The notes under the pieces are model-generated. The model was not told where the DNA came from, did no database searches, and saw only the letters and a program-made list of their open reading frames with translations. Positions 1 to 12,219 of a DNA stretch of 64,000 bases are shown piece after piece. The DNA is from Ophiosphaerella korrae. Its lineage: Eukaryota; Ascomycota; Dothideomycetes; Pleosporales; Phaeosphaeriaceae. Each line of letters opens with the position of its first letter. Positions within the stretch are counted from its first letter, which is position 1. The stretch spans positions 124,001 through 188,000 of the forward strand of contig JALNQF010000007.1 of assembly GCA_028456385.1 (NCBI GenBank). The letters are read 5' to 3'. Both the position numbers and the translations under genes were made by a program.

Positions 1-1643
1 TTCCGACGCTGATCGTAGATAAAGCCGAAACGGTCCGTTAGGTACTCGTTGCTCCCGACGAATCTATTATGATGCTGAACAAGTGTTGGTGGGCGTGACT
101 CCTCAGGTAATATCCTGTCCATTTCGACAGGCCCAAGATTGCTCATACTACGGTTCGGTGGATTGGAACCAACACTGCCAGATGATGCCTTGGGCGCATC
201 ACTAGAGATACTCTTGATGGTCCCATTCGGTCCCAGTGTGCGTCCTCGTTTTTGTGCATTTGCTAAAGCTGACCTAGCGGACTGTGCTGTCCTGGTTGAG
301 TCCATGGATGGGGTACGTTCTGCAGCGTCCGAAGACACGTGTTTTCGCCCTCGCACTGTACTAGCTCTGTTTCCACTTGTCTGGCTGTTCCCTGCTACCA
401 TTTTCAACGCCCAATTCGTTATTGACACTGGTGAGGATCGACGAGACGAGATATCAGTAGCATGGTCCTGGCTGTGCAGCCTGCGTAAAGCGGGGACCGC
501 GCCGCCAGCTCGATCGGTACTGGGTGGAATGAACAAATCAGTAGGAAGTGCCTTTCGTGGAGCTCTTGTTCCGCTCGAAGCTCGTGATTTTGTCTGCGAC
601 GAGAACGTCTCTACTTCTCTGTCAACCAAGCTCGCAACAGAAGGGGCTCTGCTGCTCTTCCTACTCGTGCCGTTCCAGATATAACTCTTCCAGCCGGCTC
701 GCCCTGTGCCGCGGGGCGCATCCGATGTTGTTGAGTTGATGGACATGACTTCTGCGAGTGGCGCTGTGGTTCCAGAATCAAAGCCCAAGGCATCAGGATG
801 TTCGGCTACTTCGTCTTCGATAGCCCTAGCCAATCTGTCCTCGATTGGATCATCGGGGTGCAGGCCAGACGGTGAGCTGTCATTCCTCGTACTGGTCTTG
901 GTCAAACCACCTGCCATGTCTTTGCTCTTCTCCAGCTCACGCAGCCTGTTCTCGATATCCATGTTGGACACTTCGCAATCCTGCAACATTTTTTTCAAGA
1001 TCCTCTCCCGTTCCTCAGCCCTTCTCCTCAACGCGGTGATCTGCGCATCTCGCTCAGCCAGGTCGCCAGCAAGCTGTCTGACTAGGGCGACCGCGCCTGT
1101 GTGGTTCAGCGCATCTTTGATGTTCTCGTCGCTTGAGAAATGGAGATTGCCCACGACCTTTGCATGCTCCTGTGGCGTGTCATCAAATAGCGCTGAGCGG
1201 TCCCTTGTGGGTGCAGTCGCCACCAAACTTCCTACAATCTGCTGTGTGGACTTGGTGACCTTGCGAACGGTCGAGGCCGGAGCGGGAGCCTTGGCAATGG
1301 TGGGCGAGGGCAGGGCAGCGATGATATCCAGCAACGCTGTGGGCCGGTTCTCGCCATACTTGACGCCATCGGCAGGGTTGGGCGTGGAGCGGAACCAGCC
1401 GTTGATGCGCGACTGCACCGGGGAGGCATCCGGGCTTGGCGTCAGCGAGGGAAACGAGGTGAGGCTCTTGGTGTCTTCGCTGGGCGAGGGAGCTCGACTG
1501 CGGCTGCGGCTGAGGGAGGCATTGGAATGGCGCTTTGACGGGCGTATGCGAGCGATGCTGCGGTTTCTGGGGCTGGACAAGGTCGAATTCTGCGAGGTTG
1601 TGCGCACTAGATCAACCGGGCCGGGAGTGTCCGTGGCCGCCAT
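1..1643 (-). CDS. Putative TBC-domain RabGAP, N-terminal part (runs off the left edge)
   Basis: An uninterrupted reading frame of 547 codons starts at the ATG complementary to 1641-1643 and is still open at base 1. The first 100 residues are rich in Ser, Arg and Pro and look disordered. A charged heptad-like stretch at about residues 185-242 predicts a coiled coil. A second disordered Ser-rich region follows. The last residues before the edge, ending EYLTDRFGFIYDQRR, resemble the segment that precedes the catalytic domain in fungal TBC-domain Rab GTPase-activating proteins. The catalytic domain itself would lie outside the window, so the assignment is an inference from that short match. If right, the protein stimulates GTP hydrolysis by a Rab in membrane traffic. 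It is divergent from the SPRTN-like gene, with 485 bp between start codons. Confidence 0.6.
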   Translation of the reverse strand, partial: MAATDTPGPVDLVRTTSQNSTLSSPRNRSIARIRPSKRHSNASLSRSRSRAPSPSEDTKSLTSFPSLTPSPDASPVQSRINGWFRSTPNPADGVKYGENRPTALLDIIAALPSPTIAKAPAPASTVRKVTKSTQQIVGSLVATAPTRDRSALFDDTPQEHAKVVGNLHFSSDENIKDALNHTGAVALVRQLAGDLAERDAQITALRRRAEERERILKKMLQDCEVSNMDIENRLRELEKSKDMAGGLTKTSTRNDSSPSGLHPDDPIEDRLARAIEDEVAEHPDALGFDSGTTAPLAEVMSINSTTSDAPRGTGRAGWKSYIWNGTSRKSSRAPSVASLVDREVETFSSQTKSRASSGTRAPRKALPTDLFIPPSTDRAGGAVPALRRLHSQDHATDISSRRSSPVSITNWALKMVAGNSQTSGNRASTVRGRKHVSSDAAERTPSMDSTRTAQSARSALANAQKRGRTLGPNGTIKSISSDAPKASSGSVGSNPPNRSMSNLGPVEMDRILPEESRPPTLVQHHNRFVGSNEYLTDRFGFIYDQRR

Positions 1644-2128
1644 GTCAGTCAGGACTCAGCGTCTATGGGCGCAGGCATCCGGGTGATATTCGAGTCTGGG
1701 GCGCGTGGGGAGGCGATGGTGGTGGTGTCGGGTGCCGCGTGGTCGAGTTTGGGTGTGTTTGTGCAGACATGTGGGACAAGATGCGTCATATGCTCATCAG
1801 AATCGCCCGTTGCCTGTTGCCCGCGAAGTGCGCGCTGCGAGGTGTCTGGAATTCTGCAATCTGGCATACACAGCAGATGGCGCGCGCTCAGAGAGAGAGA
1901 AGGACAAACAGCCAAACGCGCATTTCTGTGGGCAGCAAGGGGTTTCGGGCGCGAGTCTTGGGCGTGCTTGTCGTCAAGACCATCAATCGCCTAACAAGCA
2001 TTCATCCCGCCGCACGCTAAAGACGGCCCGACTGGGCCAGCCTTATCAACCAATGCCACTCGACATGACACACCACCTCCGAACAGTGTCAAGCAACAAG
2101 ACTGGAGCAATAATGGACCGTCGCCCAC
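1644..2128. other. Divergent intergenic region
   Basis: The 485 bp between the two divergent start codons presumably hold both promoters. I see no convincing gene or RNA here. Confidence 0.5.
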
Positions 2129-3304
2129 ATGGCCACCGACGAGGATGCTGCATTACAGGCCATTGCCACGCTTGGTGACCTATCTGTTGAGCAACACGAC
2201 GCTTTCAAAGCCGTTAGCCAAATCATCCAGAATGGAGAACCGTTTGTTGATATTCATGAGCTGTTCGCTTACTATGATGTGCTGTACTTCCGGAAACTTC
2301 TACTGCCACGGGTTGAGGTGCTATGGTCGCCCCGTCTGACTCTGTAAGCAGACCTTCACAAACTTTGTCCTATCATGTCCTTACTAGTCTGCAATCTGTG
2401 ACTGTTTCGTTTTGATTATCATCCCAAACAGTTACAGTATCCCGGCTAGCCCACACACTTCTAGACCGCAGTGCTACTAGTCGCTAACAGAACATCCAGT
2501 TGTGCTGGCATTTGCGAACTTTCAAACGATCCTTCTACTGGCAGGTTCACGCGCATTCGTCTGAAGCTGAGCACGCCATTGTTGCAATACCGTCCGCGCT
2601 CTGACACTATCAACACACTATTGCATGAAGCTATTCATGCCTACTTCTTCATCACCACTTCCTGGAGACATTCACGTGGGGATGATGGCACTGGGCATGG
2701 CGTTGGTTTCCAGCTCCTCGCCGATGCTATCAACAACCACGGCAGCTATGACATCACCGTCTATCATACTTTCCACGACGAAGTAGACAGCTATCGTACT
2801 CATATCTGGCAATGTGATGGGCCGTGCAGGGCTCAGCCTCCATATTTCGGCCTCGTGAAGCGCTCCATGAACCGAGCACCTGGCAAAAGTGACACGTGGT
2901 GGGCACAACATCAAATCGATTGTGGAGGAACCTACTCCAAAACTCAAGAGCCTGAGGCAACGAAGAAGCAACTGCATGCTATGTCTACTAAGGAGCGTGC
3001 AGGTCGACAAAAGAACAAGCTTGACGGCTGGATCACTGTGCGCGCGAAGAATAGTGCCGGGGTGGAAGGCAACGATTTTGTCCAGGCCTCCACATCCGCG
3101 CAAAGCAAGCGCAAAGCATCAACGTTAGCAACAGAAGAATCTATAGAGCAACAGTCTTCTACAAGCCAAAAATGGCCACGAGTAGCAGCAGAAGATAGAC
3201 GCCTTATGATTGACGAGCCAATCCAGGTTCGTTGCCCAATATGCGATACATCTATAATCGCGACCAAAGTCAACGAGCACTTAGATGAAGTGCATTTCGG
3301 CTGA
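2129..3304 (+). CDS. SPRTN: SPRTN-type DNA-protein crosslink metalloprotease
   Basis: Exons 2129-2343 and 2500-3304 give 339 aa; the 156-nt intron has GTAAGC and CAG ends. The SprT-like domain covers about residues 40-230. The zinc-protease motif HEAIH sits at residues 114-118 and a third ligand is expected in the later GTGHG segment. The block with YHTFHDEVDSYR, CDGPC, VKRSMNRAP and CGGTY follows animal SPRTN almost residue by residue. The C-terminus carries a UBZ4/Rad18-type finger (RCPIC ... HLDEVH) for ubiquitin binding. The family degrades proteins covalently trapped on DNA during replication, with recruitment through ubiquitin and PCNA. Metazoan SPRTN is about 490 aa, so this protein has a short disordered linker and I see no obvious SHP or PIP box. 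Function is inferred from domain order and strong motif identity. Confidence 0.93.
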
Positions 3305-3732
3305 TTTATCTGGCCTATTTCTGAATGAATGAGATAGACATCTAAAGCGGTAGGTCGGTGGTGATTTCCAATCAAGTTTAGTGGCCCAAAGTCCCGAGGT
3401 CAGGTAAAGGTTAACTCGAATATTCGGAACCTAATAAAGTTTGTCCTGACCACGTACCTTCCAAAGGGCAATACAAATTTTACGAGCCATATTATTCAGA
3501 GAAAAATCATTGTTCCCAAGAGTCAAAAAGTGTACATGTGGACAAGATGTTGCACAGCCTTACTCAAGTGATTGTCTGGGGGCGACGACTTGAGACCTTC
3601 TGCCTAGATGAGGTCTGGAGGCGACGCGTGATCAAGAACATGAGGCTGCTTAACACGACACACGACCAGAAATGAACCATGCACGAGCGTTCATCAGCAG
3701 AGGCTTTGTTAGACCTTTGAACAAATACAACA
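3305..3732. other. Intergenic region between SPRTN-like and CorA-like genes
   Basis: 428 bp between two same-strand genes, presumably a 3' UTR and the promoter of the CorA-like gene. No further feature seen. Confidence 0.5.
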
Positions 3733-5746
3733 TTGACCGCGAACGTTCCCACTTTGCCAATGCACCAACCTCTCCAAACTTTAGCCGCCCAAAAGATGGC
3801 CGGCCCTTTCCGGCCTGCCTCTCCGGCAGAAGACCTTCCATCTTACTATCAAGAACTCAGCGAAGAAAACATTGGATACTGCTTCCGCAACTTCGATATC
3901 GAACGGAACTTTGACTTGTTCGACAGGCAGACACGCAATCCTAACACCAATAACTTTTGTATCGATTTCGGTGAAGAGGACGCGTTCTGTGCTTTCGATC
4001 TGGATGCGCACTCATATTCAAAGCTGCTCTCTTCGCAACGGCCGGCGGAACTGCACACGCGATGGATCAACATCTGGATGCCCTACAACCAGAAAGATCT
4101 CATCAATGTGGTTGGTCAGCACTTCGATTTTACACCACGCCTTCTCGGTATGATGAGGAGTGATCCTTGCCCTCCTAAGCTACCATCATTGGGGAAGAAG
4201 AAGAGCAGCTCGACACTCAGATCGCTTCTCTCGTCTAAATCATCAAAATCTGAATCTCTCAAGTTGCGAGCGCAGAGAGCAAACCAGGCCAACCTAGATT
4301 CGGAAGAAAGCATCGGCATGACAGAGCTTATGCATTCTACACAGCTAGAAATGGTACAAGATCTGAGTCATTATCAAATTGTAAATGATGTATGGCATTG
4401 GAGTACCGTTGACTGGGGCAGAAGATGTAAATAAAACGATCATACGATGCGATCTTTAACTGATAATTGTCCAGTCGTCTGTCTGGGTTATAACTCGTTA
4501 CATAACGTGCGTACCAAACCTCTGGAGGATGAACACAACGACGCAGCGGACAGGAGCCGAGACGTACCTCATGGCAAGCGAGTCTGGAATTGGCTCCTTC
4601 TCTGTGAAGACAAGACCGTCATCACCGTTTCCGAAGACCCATTTCCCTTCGTTCATAGCGATTTACATTCCGAACAATTAAAGATGCTCTATACAACTCG
4701 AAGGAACCTGGTTAATGTGTTCAGACAACTGTCAAAGGCACCAACACCACTACATGACACGGCCTTGATACAACTCCCTATCCGCAATAGGGTTGGCAAT
4801 AGTGACGAGGAGACTGCACACCGCCCTACCGATGCGCCCGGCCTGCTATTCTACTACTTATTTGAAGATTGGGGTACAACTTTTAATCTAATCTCACGGC
4901 GCGAGCATGGCTACGGGGCTGAGTTGGATCGCTTGGTAAATCAAAACTACTGTGTTTTACCTTATTTCTGCTAACTCTTATGCAGAGACAGGAAATGCTT
5001 GTCAAAGCGGATTTAACTCATATCGACCAATTGCGTGCGTTCTCACAATTGATGAACTACAGTCTAGACGTGTACTAACAATGTTTACAGATCATATTGG
5101 CTGTCAACTTGCAGTCCTAAAACGCGTATACCAATCGTACTCCCTTATTATTGATCGTGTCCTCAAGAAACAAGAAGCGACACTTGCCTCCCTCAAAAAT
5201 TCACATGTCATGTCTGGCGCCGAATCCTTCGCGTCTGAGGTACCTCGGGTGGTTTCTACCGCGCCCATAATACCCGAAGTAGACAGCCTACTTGGTGTTT
5301 CGCTGAGTTCAGCTGCTAAGGTGCGTTTTGAGAGGCTAAAAGATCGCATCATGTTGTACGCACTGAGCGAAATTGAAGAATGCATTGCACAGAAAGACTC
5401 CTTAGTCATGATGAACTACAATCTCATCGCCATCAAAGAGTCATTTAGCGTGGAACGATTGACCTGGGTTACTTTACTGCTTGCCAAGATAACCATTTTG
5501 TTCACGCCTGTTACACTCATGACAGGTTACTTTAGTATCCAGTTTAAGAATACAGAGTTCGAGACTGGGAACTATTGGTGGACATTTGGCATCGTGTTTG
5601 GTGTCAGTCTATTGCTCCTCTTTGCGTTTAGCTTCTTCAGCGGCACATTTGAGGGCAAGATTATCACGCGGAGTTGGGCTCGGGTAACATACGATGTCAG
5701 TCGCAAGTGGTTGGCGCACCGGAAGAAGAGGGGCAAGGTGCTATGA
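3733..5746 (+). CDS. CorA-like magnesium-transporter-fold membrane protein
   Basis: Exons 3733-4426, 4475-4935, 4986-5034 and 5091-5746 give 619 aa; all introns are 48-56 nt with GT-AG ends. A second in-frame ATG at 3796 has good context and could be the true start. A large soluble N-terminal region is followed by a long helix and two C-terminal membrane spans at about residues 525-546 and 563-585. This is the CorA/Mrs2/Alr layout. The loop motif after the first span is MTGYFS (residues 545-550) instead of the GMN selectivity motif of true Mg2+ channels, as in a diverged group of filamentous-fungal CorA-like proteins. Ion selectivity is therefore not established. The basic C-terminal tail (RKKRGK) fits the family. 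It lies downstream of SPRTN on the same strand. Confidence 0.82.
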
Positions 5747-7351
5747 GTGCAATTCTCGGAGAAGCTGATGTGAGGTTCTTCATGGTAGGGCGACACTGGA
5801 ACATGGTCGACTGGTTTATCACTAAACCCTTGAGGCTGGCACATGCATGAATCGTCAAACGTCGAGGCAGGCAAGGAAACGGTCCATAGCAATAAATTAA
5901 CAGCAGTCAACATACACCCCATGCTTGGCTTCAAGCATATGCGACTGTTGACTGGACACCTGAGAATACCATTCTCATGCGGCTAGCAAAGGACGGGGTG
6001 AGAAGCTCGCTCAAAGACGGGCCCTCTTAGTCAGCTGCGAAAATAGCCGTTTGCTGCGCAGGCGAGAACACCAAAACGCCGTTACCAATACTTCTTTTTA
6101 TAATAAGTCAATAAAATAAACTCTTCCTACTTATAAATTTAATAGAATACTCTTTATATGGTAAAGAAGAGATCTACTTAGTTTTATTAATTAATTCTAA
6201 GGATTACGCTATATAATGGAAAAAGAAGTAAAATCTAGTTCCCTTTTTAAAGAATATTGTAGGCTAGAAGGGAGACCTTTTTTAATACTCTTTTTAGCTA
6301 GAATTAAAGTTAAGATAAAGTATTATTGGATTATTCGCTTTTCCTATAGAAAAGAACCCTCGTAGGAGGCGTAGGAGTTAAGAGGAGGATTGGGAGGGCT
6401 GCCCGCGGGGGAAACGGCCCTAAACGTGCTACCCCTCACGATCAGACCAAACTTTGTCGCCAACAAAAGGGCCTTTGTGCATATGTATCGCGTATTAATG
6501 CAACCATTTGATACACTTTCATCGCTGCCCGTTCCCTCCCTTATTCTGCACCAATTGTTCACGATTGCGCTTTCGGCCCGTTGTCTATTCTCCCTTGCAT
6601 CTTATCATTTGGTAGCTTTGGCTCGCCCTGATTGGCGACCTTAGTAATACCGCAAACCTACACCAGATCACGAGTCAGCGGCCCGTATTGTGCACCACCG
6701 ACGGCGGAATCCATTACCTGGCCATTGATTTCTGCCGCCTCTGATAATACCTCCAAGAATCATATAAATAAGTCTCAACAACACATGGCGCCCCTCGTGG
6801 AATAAAGTTTTTGCAATGGCATTATTTCGGACACGCATTTAGAGAAAGACCAAGCTTTGCATCAGTCTGGGAAAACTTTACGCCTGGCCTCACAAATACC
6901 TATGCAAATATCAATGACCAGCTGGCAGTGGCTCAGGTACTGCTTGGGTGGAGGCGAGCCGCCGTAGGCCGCGTTTGTGTGGCAGGCAAACCTTGAAAGC
7001 GCGATCGTCGGACCGTCCCTGAGGGCCCGACATTGCTTGACTTAGCCTGTCCGCCATGGTCCAGGGTTTTTCGAGTTGCTTCCGTTGCCGCGCCGCTCTC
7101 AAGGGTTATAACACCGCAGAGGCACTTCCCTGCTTCTCGGCCAATAAGAACCTTAAGAAAGATGACAAGCATAAGATATAAAAGCGAATAGTGTACGCTT
7201 GTTGTCGTATCCACTTCCCCATATTTAATCCAGGGTCGCTTTGGTGGATCTTGTACTGAATGATGATTACATGCCATTTATTGGAATATCCAACTTCAAA
7301 TGTGACTTACCAACCCTTGCTTGCTACAAGGACACACATCGCTTCTTGAAT
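5747..7351. other. 1.6-kb intergenic stretch with an AT-rich core
   Basis: No reading frame here looks like a gene. Apart from the AT-rich island annotated separately, composition is ordinary. The part after about 6400 is probably the promoter of the rhodopsin-domain gene. Confidence 0.5.
6085..6350. repeat. AT-rich island, probable RIP-degraded repeat remnant
   Basis: About 265 bp are strongly AT-rich and dense in TpA steps, while the flanks are near 50% GC. The borders are abrupt, close to 6085 on the left and 6350 on the right, and no reading frame is preserved. Repeat-induced point mutation in dothideomycetes changes CpA to TpA and leaves such islands where short transposon copies sat. 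The source element cannot be told from the sequence. Confidence 0.5.
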
Positions 7352-8989
7352 ATGGCGGCTGCCACGGACGAGCAGAGAAAATTATGGCCTCTACCAAACT
7401 ATGAAGACCCCGAGAACATCCATGGCATCATTATTGGAATAACAGTACCAGCGCTTGCTCTAGCTATCATCTGTGAGTAGCAAACTTTGCCTGCCGTGGA
7501 TCTATCCATTTATTTTGACGTATATAACTACACTCAGCAACACTCAATAACACTCTATCCGTGATGCTGCCACCACTATTTTCACTTATGCTTTCATGTA
7601 GCCGTCGAATGGGGCGGCAAAGGCTGATAGTTCTGGTTTACAGTTCTCACTACACGGCTCTATGGCCGGGGGCTACTGCGACAACGCCTGGGACCTGATG
7701 ATTACACGATGTTTGCTGCCATGGTACCCAGGGCCAACGCTACCTTCCTTTTGGCTTGACTGATTGACTTCTAGCTGTTCACAATACCTGTGACTATCTT
7801 CCCACTTGTATCTTTACGTCTTGGGCTTGGGCTACACATATGGGACCAGAAGCGTGAATGGCACAGTCCATACTCAAAGGCATGTACAGTCTACCAATAT
7901 TTTAAATGACATCCCATGCCATGTCTTTGCAGCACTAACTTCCGTAGTTGGGCTACGCAGCAGATCTTCTCTTCCCAACAGCTTGTGGCTTGACCAAGAT
8001 TTCCTTGCTCCTCACCTACCTTCGACTGTTTCCTGGTCATACAGATAAAATATTTTGCTACTCTATCGGTACATTCGTTATCTTTTACAGTGTAGTGTGC
8101 CTCTTCCTGTCATGTTTTCAGTGTAGACCTATTCGGAGCTATTGGGACACCAGTGTAGAGCCGAAGTGTATCAACATGCGCGTCACACTTATTACGGTTG
8201 CTGCTATGAATAGCTTCAGTGACTTTCTCGTCTATTTGTAAGTCAACACAGAACAAGATAATGTGGCTGCGCTAAGCATTATAGATATCCCGCGAAACCG
8301 CTTTGGAGCTTACACCTACCCATCAAGCAACGGCTGGGTCTCATATTTCTATTCTCCGTCGGCTTACTTGTCTGCGTTACCGGTATATTGCGAATGTATT
8401 TTTTAGAAATATACTTCGAATCCTATGATTTACTTTGTGAGTTACCAATACAAGGTTAGGATATTATGTGATCGTTAATTATGTAATAGGGAACGCTGCG
8501 GCGGTTTGGACCTGTATGACATTGGAGATGAACGTCGGTATCATTTGTGCCTGTATTTCAGGAGTCAAGCCAGTTTTAGCCGCATTCTTCCCGTCTGTTT
8601 TCGGGACAACTCATAGATCGCGAAGCAATAACAGGCGGCCATCCTATAGCGCCCAATCAGGCCAAAAAAGACAAAACGAATCTGGTGCATTTTACCCACT
8701 AAGCGATATCTCGAGTAGCAGCAAGTCCAGGGGCAAGGAATTAGAGCACTCATATTTTATTGAAGAAATCAAAGGGGTCGACAAGAAACAGAGGAACCAT
8801 GCTTGGGCAAGTTCAAATGGTCAGATAGAGGTGAGTTTGGACATTCCCCCAAACGCAATTGGAGTCAATCAAGTCGTCTCAGTTGAGGAAGAACATCTGG
8901 GATCCTTGGCCGTCAAAAAAGAGGCTCAGGACAAGTTGTCGGATGCTGGCAGCGAGGGGTGGATTATGGATGATGATCGCAGGTCGTAA
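7352..8989 (+). CDS. Fungal rhodopsin-domain (SAT4-like) integral membrane protein
   Basis: Six exons (7352-7472, 7644-7723, 7775-7888, 7948-8237, 8285-8436, 8490-8989) join in frame to 418 aa. The start was chosen at MAAATDEQRK, just before the first membrane segment. The protein has about seven hydrophobic spans. Features common in this large Pezizomycotina family include TTRLYGRG with a following GPDDYTM after span 1, a CQCRPIRSYWD-like segment before the Cys-containing loop, and KPLWSL after span 5. A Ser-rich, charged cytoplasmic tail of about 150 residues follows. Members resemble Pth11-type seven-helix proteins and are often proposed as receptors, but ligand and pathway are unknown for most. 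No signal peptide or CFEM domain is visible. Confidence 0.85.
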
Positions 8990-9377
8990 AAACGATATGA
9001 CGAAGGGTCTGAGCTTGTTTGTCATGAAGTCCTAGCGTGCCGCGGGCGGTTGCATAATTTGAATACTCGATAGGCAAATAAGAACTCACATTCTTACCAG
9101 TTTTGTTTCCATGCGGCTCAGCTAGCCTCTCCACCACACCCGGAAATGCGGAATGTGGTTGCAAGGATGGTTGCAAATCGGGCGTTGTAGTGACCTGGAG
9201 GATCACAATGACGTAGGTTTGCGCGCCTACCCGCCAGGAACCATTTCTCCACGCACTGCTCACAGCAACCTTTTCATCTCCATACCTCTCTTCGCCTCTA
9301 CCTGTTTCGCAAATCACCAAGCTTTGAGCTCTTCGTGTATCGCATCTCGAAGCAATTGCCACCTCGCAAACCCCATC

Positions 9378-10122
9378 ATGGACGTATGTGTTCAAGTAGC
9401 AATCCAATCGTCACAACGATGAGGTTAACAAATTCGCCCAGGTCTACTACTTCTACTCATACGGCACCGCAGCATGGTTGTGTAAGCTTGTAAAAGTCCT
9501 GTTGTAGTAGCTACGACTAACTAATACGCAGCTATGCAAGCAGCACCCCTCATCGTGTCGCCAACCATGATGGTAGCCCTACTTTCGCCAGAAGTCCGTG
9601 AAGCCTCGAGTACGTACTGCCCCATACAAAGGCTCTGGTATAAGAGCCGACGAAGTTTCAGCTCTTGAGGTTTACTTCACCCGCACACTCGGCTTCACGC
9701 TCCTCACCTTAGGCGCGTTGACTGTCCTGCTCACAGGCTCTGTACCACTGAGCAGCCGCTTAACCGAAGGTACATCAACTTACTCGCACCGTTGTCACTC
9801 ACAAAATTAAAACTTCAATCCAGGGGCCACAACCTCCAATACGGACCCAAAAGCTCCATACGCCCTCCCAACGCTTACTATAACCGCCATGTTCCACGCC
9901 GTCACAGCGTTCTATTGCTACACGTTGTGGACTGAGACTGGAGTCATGTCGTTTAGTCTTGGAACGCTGGGCTCTACATTCTTTGCCGCCATTGCGTTCT
10001 GGTGCATTATGTTCGCGAGCAGTGACGGCAGAATTAGCAGGAAAACGGGTGCGGATAAGAGGACAAGTGGGTTTCCATTCAAGAACAGTGAGGCTGATAA
10101 AAGGAAGGGTAAGAAGATGTGA
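9378..10122 (+). CDS. Small conserved fungal membrane protein of unknown function
   Basis: A five-exon model (9378-9383, 9424-9481, 9532-9609, 9662-9769, 9824-10122) gives 182 aa in one frame. The first coding exon is only six bases (Met-Asp) before a GTATGT donor. This start is supported by the continuing sequence VNKFAQVYYFYSYGTAAW, which looks like the conserved N-terminus of an uncharacterised Pezizomycotina family. About four hydrophobic spans are visible, with a basic Lys/Arg-rich tail ending KGKKM. I know no experimental function. It is collinear with the rhodopsin-domain gene, 388 bp downstream; I see no evidence that they work together. Confidence 0.7.
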
Positions 10123-10492
10123 GCGTGGGATCAGCTGTCGGCGTAGGAATGCGCTGGTATAGTCGAAGAATGTCTCCAGCTAGGAGTCTGGAATTCGCAT
10201 TTGCGACATGGAGTATGGGTCTTTCGGCTCAAGGGTGGAGATGAAACGAATATGTATATTACAAACAGTACCAAAGATGAGACTGGTATTGGAACCCAAA
10301 TAATTAGATTCCTGCTTGCTATGAGACCTTGGATTTCCACATAAGAACGATATCCATCCATGCTTTGCGAAACCCAATCAACATTGTGTCTATTACTGTG
10401 CATAAGCCCTGGACCCAGGCTCCCTAGCCACGACTGAAATAAGATTTTTTTCCGTTTCGCGTAGTATTTGTTTTGCGACGAGCGCCAGCTTG

Positions 10493-11924
10493 CTAAGCTG
10501 CAGGAACATCCAGCCGCGCCTCCTCGGCTCGAATATCAGCTGGTGGCGGCCTCGCGGCAGACTTGTACGACTCGGGATCCTCGCGCCACCACGGCAACTT
10601 GCCATTCTTGGGGTTGATGGGCAGTTGTTGTGACGGCGCCGCATCATGTTGCACGGCGTCGAAGCCTTCAAAGTCTTCTGGGTCTCCGCGGTCTGCGCGT
10701 TGGCGGCGCTCGTTGGCGACGTGAGCTTCCATGACGTTTTCGACCAGCAGCTCCTTGGCCTCCCATTCTTCTTTGCGTTGTCTTTGGAGCGCTTCGGCTT
10801 CGAGGCGTAGCTGTTCTCTTTCTTGCTGCGCCCATTGGAGCTGGCGTCGGAGGAGCTGGAAGAGGTCTGGCGCGCGCAGGGAGAGTTCGTGTTCGGTGAA
10901 GTTCATGTCAGGGGGGAATTGCACCATTGTCGGCGCATTCGGGGTGGCAAGGTCTTGGAGATAGATGACGTTGTTGTGGGCATAGTCTGCGTCTGAAGTG
11001 GGTGGTACGGGGGCGTTATTGGGAGCATGCAGCTGAGATGATGGCGAGGCCGGGGTGGAGCCCTTGTCAGGCTTCTTGCCATCTGAGCTAAGGATGAGGC
11101 GGATGCGCTGCTTGTTGTTGGAGGGGTTGGAGGAGTGGTGCTTGGGGACTGGGTCGGAGGGGCGCAGAGCCTCTGTCTCGTGGACGGTGCGCATGTGCTT
11201 AGCCAGCGCGTCTGAGCGGGTGAAGGAGCGGTCGCACTCTGGCGGGGAATGTTAGCTCAGGGACCGGGTGCAGATGACGAATGTAAGGCAAGACATGATA
11301 CGCACCTGGCAATGTGCAGTAGAAGGGCTTCTCCCGGGTATGGCTTCGCATGTGGGCTCTCAGCGCGTAGCCGCTCGCGTGCGGTATGCCCTTCCTCGTG
11401 CAGTCGCTCCACTCGCAGCTGTACTTCTTCTGGCGCGTGCCAATGTGGTCCTCGTGCAGATGCTCGACCAGCTTGTCCATGTTGGCCAGGTCGCCCGCTT
11501 CACAGTCCTCCCACTTGCACACCGACACCTGGTCGGCAGTCAGGTCGTCCAGATCTTGCGACATGCCGGGGTGGTGGTTGGGCGACGCCGGCAGCGAGCC
11601 ATCTGTGTCTTCTGAGAGGTCGCCATCCTGATCGAGGGCCGGAATGCTGATCTGCGCAGGCGGCGATGAGGGCGCGCGGTTGTTCAGACGCAGCCGCTTG
11701 CTGGGCCGGTGCAGGTCGTGGTCAGGTGTTGGCTCCATGCTGCGTCGCCGCTCGCTCTTGACGTCTTCGGGGAAGAAGTCGGAGGCATAGTCGGAGAGGT
11801 CCGATGCCGCAGAGTCCATGCTGTATCCTGTAGGGTTGTATGTCGGGGTATTGATACGCGATTGCAATGGGGGCGTGATTGAGGGAAGCCGGGTTGGTAT
11901 GCTTGGAGCCATGGCGCTAGGCAA
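10493..11924 (-). CDS. C2H2 zinc-finger protein, three fingers (possible INO80 Iec1-like subunit)
   Basis: Exons 11306-11924 and 10493-11238 (transcript order) give 454 aa; the 67-nt intron splits the codon for Glu within finger 3. Three C2H2 fingers lie at about residues 136-160, 170-195 and 203-226. The third, beginning YCTLPECDRSF, reads into SDALAKHMRTVHETE, a segment very conserved among filamentous fungi. A Gln/Glu-rich coiled coil follows at about 340-400, and the tail contains GKLPWWREDPE. The layout resembles a conserved fungal C2H2 family that includes fission-yeast Iec1 of the INO80 chromatin remodeller. That link is from memory and unconfirmed. The safe call is a nuclear DNA-binding or chromatin protein. 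A second ATG four codons in (11912) is possible. Confidence 0.8.
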
Positions 11925-12219
11925 TTTAGCTCCCGGGCAAGGTAAAAGTTCAGGCTTGCAATACTCTGCCTCCCTTCAACAACATACCACCTGGTAGCAT
12001 ATCACAATGTAAGCACCGCTATCCACCCCTCTCCAGCCTATATGATGATTTCAAAGAGTTCTGCAATTCCAACAGTCTTGCTTCACCGTGAGATTGCATG
12101 CGGATTACTCTATACACTATTTCTCTCTGATGACCCCTACTCCACACATGCCGCATCAAGCACTTTCTACATACTCAGAGATGCTGACTCGCGCCCAAGC
12201 AGCTGTGCTACATCACTGT

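Noticed and set aside
706..1686. A 326-codon plus-strand frame
   Set aside because: It is the antisense shadow of the minus-strand TBC-type gene, whose Ser/Arg-rich codon pattern keeps the opposite strand open.
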